Positions 52,787 through 60,435 of a stretch of DNA of 64,000 bases are shown one piece after another. The stretch lies in NCBI GenBank assembly GCA_046290495.1, contig JBKAGT010000005.1, positions 806,001-870,000 on the forward strand, in the 5' to 3' direction. Under the pieces are notes generated by a model that saw nothing but the letters and a program-made list of their open reading frames with translations, was not told where the DNA came from and did no database searches. This stretch comes from PGYR01 sp046290495. GTDB taxonomy: Bacteria; Bacteroidota; Ignavibacteria; Kapaibacteriales; UBA2268. The translations under genes were made by a program, and so were the position numbers. The first letter of the stretch is position 1. Each line of letters begins with the position of its first letter.

Positions 52787-54247
52787 ATGAGTAACGAAGA
52801 AATAAAAAACACTGAAAACAGTCAAGCAGATACTGAGAATGCTGCAGAATCAACAACTAACGAAGCTACAGAGCAAGTAGAAAATACTGCTGAAGAAACT
52901 CCGAAAGCTGAAGATACAAAAACTGAAGAAGCTCCAACTGAGGAAACTACTCAGGAAGAAGCTACAGAAGAACCAAAAGCTGAGGAAGCTGCTGAAGAAA
53001 AAACTGAAGCACCAGCAACAGAAGAAAATGCTGATGATTCGGAAACTGAAGACAAAACTCACTACAATGAAGTAGTTGCTTCTTTAGAAAAGAAGATTGG
53101 TACTGAAGAAACAGTAAACGTAGAAGTAATTGCCAAAGCAAAAGGTGGTCTTCGTGTTGTTTATGACAGTGTTCCTCTTTTCTTACCTGCATCGCACTAC
53201 ACTTTAGAAAAGAAAGTAAATGAAGAAAAACTTGATGCTGCTGTAGGTCAAAATTTTGACGTAAAAGTAACTGAAGTTAAGCAAATAGGCGAAGGCAAAA
53301 TAGTAATCGTTTCTCGTAAAGATATGTTGCTAAAAGAAGTTTGGGATAAAGTAGAAGTTGGCGCCGAAGTAACTGGCAATATTTCTTCAATCACTAACTT
53401 CGGTGTATTTATCGACCTTGGCGGAGTTGAAGGTTTAGTTCACGTATCTAGATTATCTCACGCTCACATAGACAATCCAAAAAATCACTACAACAAAGGT
53501 GATGAAATGACTGTGAAGGTAATAGAAATAGACAAGAAAAATGGGAAAATAAGCTTAAGTAGAAAAGCATTAGAAGATTCTCCTTGGAAAGGAGCAGAAG
53601 AAAAGTATAAAGTTGGCGAAACAGTTACTGGTAAAGTAAAAAGACTAACTAACTTTGGTGCTTATGTAGAATTAGAGCCAGGTGTAGAAGGTTTACTAAG
53701 AGTAAGCGAGCTTAGCTGGGCTATGAGAGTTGACAAACCAGCTGACGTCCTTAGCGAAGGACAAGAAGTAGAGCTAAAAGTACTTCAGATTTCTGAAGAA
53801 AAAGGTCAAGCTGCATTGAGTTTAAAACAAAATACAGAAAATCCATGGGCTTCTCTAACTGAAAAATACAGCAAAGGCAGTGATGCAAGTGGTGTAGTTC
53901 AGAGAGTATTTGACAAAGGTGCTATAGTAAGAATTAACGATGAAGTTGATGCTTTTATGCCTGTAAGCCGTATGAATGCACTGAAAGAAAATGAAGACGA
54001 TCAACCATTGAAAGTAGGTCAAGCTTTGGAAGTAAAAGTTATTGATGCTGCGGCTAATGATGAGTCATTAGTTGTTTCTCCAGTTCTAACTGAAGAGCAA
54101 AGAGAAAAACTAAACGCTAAGAAACAAAAAAGAAACAAAGGGCCAAAAGGAAGACCTACTACAAATGTTAAAACATCTGCTGGGTCAGTTTCATTTGGTG
54201 ATTTACTTTCAAATTCTGATTTGAAAAACTTGACTAACGAAAAGTAA
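52787..54247 (+). CDS. rpsA: Ribosomal protein S1-like protein with acidic N-terminus
   Basis: 486 residues. About 85 N-terminal residues are low-complexity, Glu/Thr/Ala-rich (TEEAPTEETTQEEATEE). Four S1 RNA-binding domains follow (about 100-180, 186-255, 270-345, 355-430), the second and third with the best matches: TGNISSITNFGVFIDLGG and TGKVKRLTNFGAYVELEPG. A Lys/Arg-rich tail (KLNAKKQKRNKGPKGRP) follows. E. coli S1 has six domains; four suits a short S1 or S1-like form. Binds mRNA on the 30S subunit. Flanked by its own terminator. Confidence 0.9.
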   Translation: MSNEEIKNTENSQADTENAAESTTNEATEQVENTAEETPKAEDTKTEEAPTEETTQEEATEEPKAEEAAEEKTEAPATEENADDSETEDKTHYNEVVASLEKKIGTEETVNVEVIAKAKGGLRVVYDSVPLFLPASHYTLEKKVNEEKLDAAVGQNFDVKVTEVKQIGEGKIVIVSRKDMLLKEVWDKVEVGAEVTGNISSITNFGVFIDLGGVEGLVHVSRLSHAHIDNPKNHYNKGDEMTVKVIEIDKKNGKISLSRKALEDSPWKGAEEKYKVGETVTGKVKRLTNFGAYVELEPGVEGLLRVSELSWAMRVDKPADVLSEGQEVELKVLQISEEKGQAALSLKQNTENPWASLTEKYSKGSDASGVVQRVFDKGAIVRINDEVDAFMPVSRMNALKENEDDQPLKVGQALEVKVIDAAANDESLVVSPVLTEEQREKLNAKKQKRNKGPKGRPTTNVKTSAGSVSFGDLLSNSDLKNLTNEK

Positions 54248-54276
54248 CACTACAACTCAGAAGAATATATTATAAG

Positions 54277-54314
54277 AATCCCTTACATAATTCGATTTGT
54301 AAGGGATTTTTTTT
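54277..54314 (+). terminator. Terminator after the S1-like gene
   Basis: Stem AATCCCTTACA (54277-54287) / TGTAAGGGATT, loop of 10, T-run. Confidence 0.9.
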
Positions 54315-54369
54315 ATCTTGCTACAAAATACGAATAACAATATTAGCTTTTGTTCGTTTTGAAAATAAC

Positions 54370-55083
54370 ATGAAACATATGCAAAAAATTATTTATACAT
54401 TATTTTTGTTTTTTTTGATAAATCTTGTTGCATCAGCACAAGACAATGAGACAATTTTAAAAAAAGAAAACAAGCAATCTTCTATTGAAGTTTTTACAAC
54501 TGACACAACAGATAGTGAGTTACCCAGTTCAACAATAAAAACAACACCTGAGCAAGATAGTGCTTATTATCAAGCATTAAGAATGAATCTGCCAGTTGGT
54601 TTAAGATTAAGATATGACCTGCTTAATGTTCGTTACACTCTCATTAGCCTAGATCCAGACGCTGAGAAAACTGGTATGGACTATTTACCAGATGGTGCAT
54701 TCAAACCAGACCCGAATATGATAGTACAAAGACAAGAAATGCTTATGAATGCATTCAAGGTTCCTTACGCTAGAACTTATGATCCATGGCAAGGTATGAG
54801 AATCCCATTTTCAGACATAGGTAGATTTTTTGGCATAACCGAAGATTACTCAGGAAATATAAAATTCAGAGTAGACAATTACACAGAAGTTGAAATCGTG
54901 ATCTATTCTATCAAAGCGGTAGTAGTAGCTACAATATTCAAAGGTTATTTACCTGCTGGCAGCTACGAAAGGACTTGGACAGGTAGAGATGAGAATGGTA
55001 GAAAGCTGCCTGCTGGTGATTACGTAGGTGAAGTTAGAATAAAAGGACAAAGTTCATATCGTAAAAGAATTATTCTAAATTAA
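54370..55083 (+). CDS. Exported protein with FlgD-like Ig domain
   Basis: 237 residues. Signal peptide MKHMQKIIYTLFLFFLINLVASA, a variable middle, then a C-terminal beta-sandwich resembling the FlgD Ig-like/T9SS-associated fold: NIKFRVDNYTEVEIVIYS, SYERTWTGRDENGRKLPAGD and YVGEVRIKGQ. The terminal strand KRIILN differs from the T9SS type A end, so exported and perhaps surface-attached by another route. It is 12 bp before the methyltransferase gene. Function unknown. Confidence 0.7.
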   Translation: MKHMQKIIYTLFLFFLINLVASAQDNETILKKENKQSSIEVFTTDTTDSELPSSTIKTTPEQDSAYYQALRMNLPVGLRLRYDLLNVRYTLISLDPDAEKTGMDYLPDGAFKPDPNMIVQRQEMLMNAFKVPYARTYDPWQGMRIPFSDIGRFFGITEDYSGNIKFRVDNYTEVEIVIYSIKAVVVATIFKGYLPAGSYERTWTGRDENGRKLPAGDYVGEVRIKGQSSYRKRIILN

Positions 55084-55095
55084 ATTCAGCACAAT

Positions 55096-55689
55096 TTGGA
55101 CTCCCCCAAAGATATAGACCAATATTATAGGAAGCAGTATAAAATATATGATGCTACTCGTAGCTCATTTCTGTTCGGTAGAAATAAACTTGCTCAATTA
55201 GTCAATCAAGATTTGAATGAAAATGACACGATTTTAGAGGTTGGTTGTGGTACTGGGTATTTGTTAAAAAGAATCGAAACTTGTGATAAGTACGGAATAG
55301 ATTTGTCATCTGAAATGCTCTCTTTAGCCAAAAAGAAACTAGGTGAATCTGCTGTACTAGAAAACACTTTGCTAGAAGAGTACAAACCTGATTTCAAATT
55401 TGACAAGGTAATTTTAGCTTACTATTTTACAATTTCACTTAGCCAGAAGGAAAGTCAATTAGAAAAAATAAAATCATTACTTTCAGATGGTGGGTTTATA
55501 TATGTTGTTGATTTTCATAGATATGGAAATAGCATTTATAAGAAATATATGAATTGGCATGGTATTGAAATGAATCCTAACCTTTCCCAAGCTCTTGAAG
55601 GAAACTTTGATACTGTTAAATTATCTATTCAAAAAGCTTATGCTGGCATGTGGGAGTATTTCATTTATAAGGGAGTTTATCGTGCTTAA
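55096..55689 (+). CDS. Class I SAM-dependent methyltransferase
   Basis: 197 residues, start TTG at 55096 (no ATG available in frame before motif I). SAM-binding motif I is ILEVGCGTGYLLKRIE. Acidic motif II is KYGIDLSSEMLSLAKKKLG, and later FDKVILAYYFTISLS and GGFIYVVDFHR. Ubiquinone/menaquinone-type methyltransferase look-alikes belong here, but the substrate is unknown. It ends 8 bases inside the GTG start of the next methyltransferase. Confidence 0.85.
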   Translation: MDSPKDIDQYYRKQYKIYDATRSSFLFGRNKLAQLVNQDLNENDTILEVGCGTGYLLKRIETCDKYGIDLSSEMLSLAKKKLGESAVLENTLLEEYKPDFKFDKVILAYYFTISLSQKESQLEKIKSLLSDGGFIYVVDFHRYGNSIYKKYMNWHGIEMNPNLSQALEGNFDTVKLSIQKAYAGMWEYFIYKGVYRA

Positions 55690-56503
55690 TCAAAATGAAA
55701 TATTGGCATTATCTGATGTTGAGAAGACTCTGGTTATACCACTTTGGGCTAGAGCCGAAGAGACAAACAAAGGTGGTTTAATAAAAGATAGCCTATCTGT
55801 TAAATTAATAGAGTCCTTAGATTTATCAGTGTTTAATTTCCAGCAGCTCTCCCCTTTTATCAAAAACTATCTTCTCACAGCTATTTCTAACAGAACTATT
55901 GTAATAGACGAAATGCTCAGCAAGCTAGAAGGCAACGGTAGAAGGGTAATAAATTTTGGTTGCGGTCTGGATACCAGATTCAGTAGATTTGAGAATAAAT
56001 TTGACATGTGGTATGATATAGATTTGGAGCCAGTAATAGAGCTTAGACGACAGTTAGTAAGTGAAAAAAATGGCTATAAAATGATTGCTGGCGATATTAC
56101 TTCCAAATCAGTTATCCCTGAACAAATTAAAGGAGAAAACTTTATAGTTGTTTGTGAAGGTCTTCTTATGTATTTTACTCATAATCAGGTTATGTCATTC
56201 CTCAATAAAATAACTAATGAATTAAAAGTAACTGACTTAATCTTTGAATCACTTGGTAGCTATGCAAAGATAAAAGTCAACCCTGTAATTAAGGGAATTG
56301 GTGAGAAAAGTAAGTATAAATGGGGGATGAATAATATTAGTAAATTAGAAGAAGAAATACCAGATTTGAGACATAGAAAAACAGTGTCTATATTTGATAT
56401 AAATAAGAGTCGCTGGGGAGTTATGGGCAATCTGATGAGATTAAATTATTTGAACAAAAGAATAGCGAGTAAAATATCGCACTTCAGCTATGAGCATAAT
56501 TAA
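55682..56503 (+). CDS. LCM-family class I SAM-dependent methyltransferase
   Basis: 273 residues from a GTG at 55682, which is preceded by a good AGGGAG site and overlaps the upstream stop by 8 bases; earlier starts in this frame would lie deep inside the other gene. It belongs to the leucine carboxyl methyltransferase-like family: NFGCGLDTRFSRF (motif I), WYDIDLEPVIELRR and FIVVCEGLLMYFT. Bacterial members methylate carboxyl or other groups of small molecules, and the substrate is unknown. The last 14 bases overlap the PlsC-like gene. Probably one operon with 55096 and 56490. Confidence 0.85.
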   Translation: MLNQNEILALSDVEKTLVIPLWARAEETNKGGLIKDSLSVKLIESLDLSVFNFQQLSPFIKNYLLTAISNRTIVIDEMLSKLEGNGRRVINFGCGLDTRFSRFENKFDMWYDIDLEPVIELRRQLVSEKNGYKMIAGDITSKSVIPEQIKGENFIVVCEGLLMYFTHNQVMSFLNKITNELKVTDLIFESLGSYAKIKVNPVIKGIGEKSKYKWGMNNISKLEEEIPDLRHRKTVSIFDINKSRWGVMGNLMRLNYLNKRIASKISHFSYEHN

Positions 56504-57191
56504 AATAATATTGATAGTCATAATCACCGTAGCCGATACATTCAGAGTCCTGATAATGATGATGGTAAAAGGAGGCGATGTGTTTTCTGGCTACTCAAAG
56601 AAATGGAGTAGAAAACTGCTAAGAGTTATGGGAGTGAAACTTGGAGTAGCCGGATTAGAGAACATAGACTCTAGCAAAAGCTATATCTACGCAGCTAATC
56701 ACTCTAGCTTACTTGATATACCTGTCCTATTGGCAACACTACCAGGTGACGCAAGAATAATTTACAAAAGAGAGTTAGAGAAGATACCAATTTTTGGCTA
56801 TGGACTACGCAAATCACCATTCATAGGGATAGACAGGACTGACCCAAGGAAAGCAATGCAAAGTATAATGGAAGCACTTGAAATGACCAAGAACGGTGCT
56901 TCAATCATCATATTCCCAGAAGGGACACGAGAAGCTGGACGAGAAGTTGGGCCATTCAAGCGAGGTGGTTTTCTATTAGCTGAAAAAGCAATGCGCCCAA
57001 TAGTACCTGTGGCAGTAACAGGTACTTATGATATTATACCACCAGGGAAATTTAAAATAAAAAGTGGTGAAGTAAACGTAAGTATACTGTCACCGATTGA
57101 GACAGAAAATTTAGTAAAAGAAGAAATGCGAACGCTGAAAGAGAAGGTAAGAGAAAAACTAATCGAAGAATTATCAAAAAAATCAGAATAA
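56490..57191 (+). CDS. plsC: 1-acyl-glycerol-3-phosphate acyltransferase family protein
   Basis: 233-residue membrane-associated acyltransferase. Block I NHSSLLDIP gives the catalytic His and Asp, block II includes FIGIDRTDPRKAM, block III FPEGTREAG and block IV IVPVAVTGTYD. N-terminal hydrophobic helix. It transfers an acyl chain to lysophosphatidate or a related lysolipid. Operon with the two methyltransferases suggests a link to lipid modification. The family contains several specificities. Confidence 0.9.
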   Translation: MSIIKIILIVIITVADTFRVLIMMMVKGGDVFSGYSKKWSRKLLRVMGVKLGVAGLENIDSSKSYIYAANHSSLLDIPVLLATLPGDARIIYKRELEKIPIFGYGLRKSPFIGIDRTDPRKAMQSIMEALEMTKNGASIIIFPEGTREAGREVGPFKRGGFLLAEKAMRPIVPVAVTGTYDIIPPGKFKIKSGEVNVSILSPIETENLVKEEMRTLKEKVREKLIEELSKKSE

Positions 57192-57244
57192 ATTTTGTTA
57201 TTATCAAAAAATGCAATATTTTTGTGTTCTTATAATTGAGAGAT

Positions 57245-57320
57245 GGTCGAATAGCTCAGTTGGTAGAGCAAAGGACTGAAAATCCTTGTGTCGGGGGTTC
57301 AACTCCCTCTTCGACCACCA
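57245..57320 (+). tRNA. tRNA-Phe (GAA)
   Basis: Acceptor GGTCGAA pairs with TTCGACC, and the anticodon loop CTGAAAA gives GAA. The T-arm GGGGGTTCAACTCCCTC contains GTTCAA. The 3' CCA is encoded, unlike the tRNA-Glu gene. tRNA-Phe is a common integration site, and accessory genes follow. Confidence 0.95.
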
Positions 57321-57323
57321 TCT

Positions 57324-57358
57324 AAAAGCCCTTGTATCGAACTGATGCAAGGGCTTTT
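57324..57358 (+). terminator. Terminator after tRNA-Phe
   Basis: Eleven-bp stem AAAAGCCCTTG (57324-57334) / CAAGGGCTTTT (57348-57358). Confidence 0.85.
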
Positions 57359-57402
57359 TCAGTTCTTATCGGTTTTCAAGCAAAATTAAATTTCTCTCTA
57401 TA

Positions 57403-57454
57403 TTGCTCTATTTTGCTCTAATTTTTTTTCAAAAAACTACACAGGAGCTACACA
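57403..57454. repeat. Short phased direct repeats next to tRNA-Phe
   Basis: TTGCTCTA at 57403 and 57413 (10-bp period) and CTACACA at 57437 and 57448 (11-bp period). They lie in a 341-bp AT-rich gap (57321-57661) that holds no gene. Helical phasing recalls recombinase or replication-protein sites, but there is no integrase gene in view. Confidence 0.45.
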
Positions 57455-57661
57455 AAATTAAATATATCTTATACTTCTTTTTAAAACAACTTAAAAAATA
57501 ATCTTATTTATTCAATAATTATTATTAATTCTTAGGGATTTAGAATCTTATATTATTTAGATTGAGTTTTAGAGTTTTATTATTAAAATAAATTCCATAT
57601 AAAGTATTTATTCAAATAATAATTTTTTATACTTGCACTCTAAAAATAATTGAGGTTCTAA

Positions 57662-58813
57662 TTGAAACATTTAAAAACGTTAATTTTAATTACAATACTT
57701 ATCATACCCCCTCTGGATTCAAAAGAGTATAAACTTGAATATGCTCCAAATTTAAAACTGACAAAAGATAGTATAGCAAACTTTCAAATTTTAAAATCTT
57801 TAGATTTATTCCTTTCAAATATCAATAATGATTATGAGTATATACCTAATGTAGACAGTTCTGAAAAAATTGAGACATACATTCTAATAGATGAGATAAT
57901 TAGTTTAGACTCAAGAGTGATAAAAGAAGATACAAATACTTTCGATCCATACATAACAAACTTATTACCTCTTAAAGATTCCACTTACTTAGCTTCTATT
58001 AGTTATTTAGGAATAAATGAATCTATACCTCTTTATAGGGCTACAATAGAGCTAGTATTAAAAAAAGACAAAGAAAATTTCTCTATCTCCTCTCCGCTTT
58101 CCATCAAAACAAACAATTGGAATTATATTAATAATGGTAATTACAAAGTAATATATGACTTCAACATAGATGAATCTGAAGCATCTATTCTATTGACATA
58201 TATTACCAATTATGATAAGATTTTAGGGAATGATGATATTAAAAGCACATATTACTTTACTACTAATTCATCTAATTTGCTAGACATTATTGGGGTACAA
58301 TTTAAATCTGACTATAATGGAATAACAACAGGTTCGCTTAAGTATGACCTTGAAAAAGAAAACTTAGTGGTGCTAGGAAATAAGAATTATGACCCGCATG
58401 ATTTGTGGCATTCTAGACTATCCCTTTTAAAACCGAGAAAAGATTGTTTCAAATTTATTGATGAGGGCTGTGCTTATTTATATGGAGGTAGTTGGGGGTA
58501 CTCTTGGAATGAAATCTTAATAGAATTCGAAAAACAAGTAGTCGATAAAGGAAATAACGATTGGTTATCATTAAAATCATCACCCTCATATTTCATGACA
58601 GGTAAATTTAAAAATTCTGCAGATTATATTATTACTGCGTTAATAATTAATGAAGTAGAACAGAAGTATGGTTATGAAGGAGTCAGGGAACTGATTAACT
58701 TAAATCCTGAAAATGATAGTATTGATGATTATTACTCAATTTTGAATAGATTAGTCAATGTAAATGAAAATAACTACAATGAAAGAGTTAATCAAATATT
58801 GAAAAATCACTAA
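57662..58813 (+). CDS. Hypothetical exported protein, possible degenerate peptidase
   Basis: 383 residues from a TTG start, with a hydrophobic signal (MKHLKTLILITILIIPPLDS). Not recognised as a named family. The segment YDPHDLWHSRLSLL, then FKFIDEGCAYLYGGS and later YIITALIINEVEQKYGYEGV, recalls the layout of gluzincin/Peptidase_MA-like proteins (HExxH-like helix, then EGxAxYxGG). The HExxH is not intact here (HDLWH), so activity is doubtful. It lies first after tRNA-Phe and is flanked by AT-rich gaps. Confidence 0.6.
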   Translation: MKHLKTLILITILIIPPLDSKEYKLEYAPNLKLTKDSIANFQILKSLDLFLSNINNDYEYIPNVDSSEKIETYILIDEIISLDSRVIKEDTNTFDPYITNLLPLKDSTYLASISYLGINESIPLYRATIELVLKKDKENFSISSPLSIKTNNWNYINNGNYKVIYDFNIDESEASILLTYITNYDKILGNDDIKSTYYFTTNSSNLLDIIGVQFKSDYNGITTGSLKYDLEKENLVVLGNKNYDPHDLWHSRLSLLKPRKDCFKFIDEGCAYLYGGSWGYSWNEILIEFEKQVVDKGNNDWLSLKSSPSYFMTGKFKNSADYIITALIINEVEQKYGYEGVRELINLNPENDSIDDYYSILNRLVNVNENNYNERVNQILKNH

Positions 58814-59127
58814 TAATCAATTATTCTATTGGTAGTTCTGCCATAAATTAGCTGTAATCAAGTATTTTCAATACCTTCGTCGTGTTGTCATATTGTTAAA
58901 ATAAGTTAAATTAAGTTAATCGTATCTATTAGAATCTATTTTAAATTAAAATCATCTAAAATTATCTAGTAAACGATGTTTTTAAGCCTTTCTCACTTAA
59001 AATTAAGACTAAAGCAACAATAAATAATTAAATTGATTCGAGTCTTTAGTAATTTGTATTATTAAATTAGTTTTTTTGACATTGTCAAACAAATATTATA
59101 CGAAATAATGAAGCATTTTGAGTTTGT
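58814..59127. other. AT-rich gap without a visible gene
   Basis: No open frame of note and no clear signal. The stretch leads into the HsdR remnant that starts at 59128. Confidence 0.5.
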
Positions 59128-59247
59128 CTAACTACGAATCAACTCATCAGCAATCATTTCGGCTTGCTTCAGAACCGTTTCTGTGGCTAGTTTTTGCATA
59201 TCTGGTGGGTAACAGTACTTTCTTAACGTTCGTTTGATGTAACTGAC
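59128..59247 (-). pseudogene. C-terminal fossil of a type I restriction HsdR subunit
   Basis: Minus-strand reading gives about 39 codons and a stop, containing SYIKRTLRKYCYPPDMQKLA and TETVLKQAEMIADELIRS. The KRTLRKYgYPPDMQ...ATETVLKQAE pattern is the end of HsdR restriction subunits (the DUF3387-type C-terminus). Upstream in its own direction the frame meets a stop at 59248-59250, and no further HsdR sequence is seen. The break coincides, within two bases, with the 15-bp repeat at 59249. A degraded remnant of a lost type I system. Confidence 0.75.
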
Positions 59248-59248
59248 T

Positions 59249-59263
59249 TAAAAGTTCAGTGAG
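59249..59263. repeat. 15-bp direct repeat, left copy
   Basis: TAAAAGTTCAGTGAG, identical to 62984-62998. The pair brackets the SIR2-HerA genes and two small genes. Confidence 0.7.
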
Positions 59264-59400
59264 GGTGGTTTTTTGGATAAATAACTAAAATAACATGATG
59301 TATATATATATTTGTATAAATAGATTGAAAAATTTTATTGTTTTGATTCAAACAATTGTATTTTATAATAAATCATTATTGAAAGTAAGAAGTACATTAA

Positions 59401-60426
59401 ATGGATATAGAAGCTGTATTAAAACAATTACAAACTTGGACAAATAACATTCCTCTAATTGTTCTTGGTAGTGGAGCTTCTGTCCCTTTCCAACTTCCTT
59501 CAATGTGGACTTTGGGAGATTTCTTAAAAAGCTCAATAAGTTTTGCAGATACGAATGATCAAGCCCAATTTGAACAATTTAAAGTAGAATTTGACAAAAC
59601 TGGTGATTTAGAAACAACCCTAACAAAACTTCAATTAAGAACCAACGTACTTGCTGAAATTGTTGATAAAACTTGGGAATTAGTCAATGAATCAGATTTA
59701 GAAGCGTACGAAAAATTCATCAACAAAGACATTGAACTTCCTTTAGCTGAATTATTAAAATATTTCTTAGACACAGCAGGTAAAAAAGTCTCAATTATAA
59801 CAACGAATTATGATAGACTTGCTGAATATGCTACTAGTCTTTCTAAAGCTATTGTTTGTAGTGGATATGCTCAAAGTCATATTGGACACTTTTCAAACAA
59901 TATTCAATCTAACAATTTAGCATCACTAAATGGGTATAAAGGACAAGTAAATATTTGGAAAGTTCACGGCTCTTTAGACTGGTTTAAATCTAAAGAAGAT
60001 GAAAATATCCAGCTTCCATTAAGACATAGTATTCCTAAAAACTATCGACCATTAATTGTAACACCTGGATTAAGTAAATATTCAGAAACACATAATGAAC
60101 CATATAGAACCATTTTAACACAAGCAGATCATGAAATTGAGAATGCCAATGGGTTTTTATGTATTGGTTACGGGTTTAATGATACTCACGTACAGCCAAA
60201 ATTAATTGAACAAATAAAAAACAATAAACCAATTATTGTAATAACAAAAGAACTTACTCCAAAAACAAAGCAATCAATTATCGACAATAACTGTCAAAAG
60301 TATTTACTTATCGAAGAAGCTAATTCTAAAGACACTAAAATTTATTCTTCCAAATTTGGAGAATTGGTAATTGAAGACACAAGTTATTGGGAATTAGGCG
60401 AATACTTAAAATTAATAATTTCTTAA
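59401..60426 (+). CDS. SIR2-family NAD hydrolase of a SIR2-HerA defence pair
   Basis: 341 residues. SIR2-type Rossmann fold: VLGSGASVPF (residues 21-30), TTNYDRL with catalytic-type N136, WKVHGSLDW with H189, and the NAD-site GYGFNDTHV near 260. The C-terminal part has no transmembrane segment. Families of this type degrade NAD+ when phage infection activates them. The following HerA ATPase gene (9-bp gap) matches the described SIR2-HerA (Nezha) two-gene system. Complete. Confidence 0.88.
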   Translation: MDIEAVLKQLQTWTNNIPLIVLGSGASVPFQLPSMWTLGDFLKSSISFADTNDQAQFEQFKVEFDKTGDLETTLTKLQLRTNVLAEIVDKTWELVNESDLEAYEKFINKDIELPLAELLKYFLDTAGKKVSIITTNYDRLAEYATSLSKAIVCSGYAQSHIGHFSNNIQSNNLASLNGYKGQVNIWKVHGSLDWFKSKEDENIQLPLRHSIPKNYRPLIVTPGLSKYSETHNEPYRTILTQADHEIENANGFLCIGYGFNDTHVQPKLIEQIKNNKPIIVITKELTPKTKQSIIDNNCQKYLLIEEANSKDTKIYSSKFGELVIEDTSYWELGEYLKLIIS

Positions 60427-60435
60427 AGAGAGACT

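Noticed and set aside
52850..53192. Minus-strand frames within the S1-like gene
   Set aside because: They are antisense readings of the acidic low-complexity region (runs of Ser/Phe/Leu) with no start signal.
55595..55681. Earlier ATG start for the LCM-family methyltransferase
   Set aside because: It would overlap the preceding methyltransferase by about 95 bases, whereas GTG 55682 has a clear AGGGAG site.
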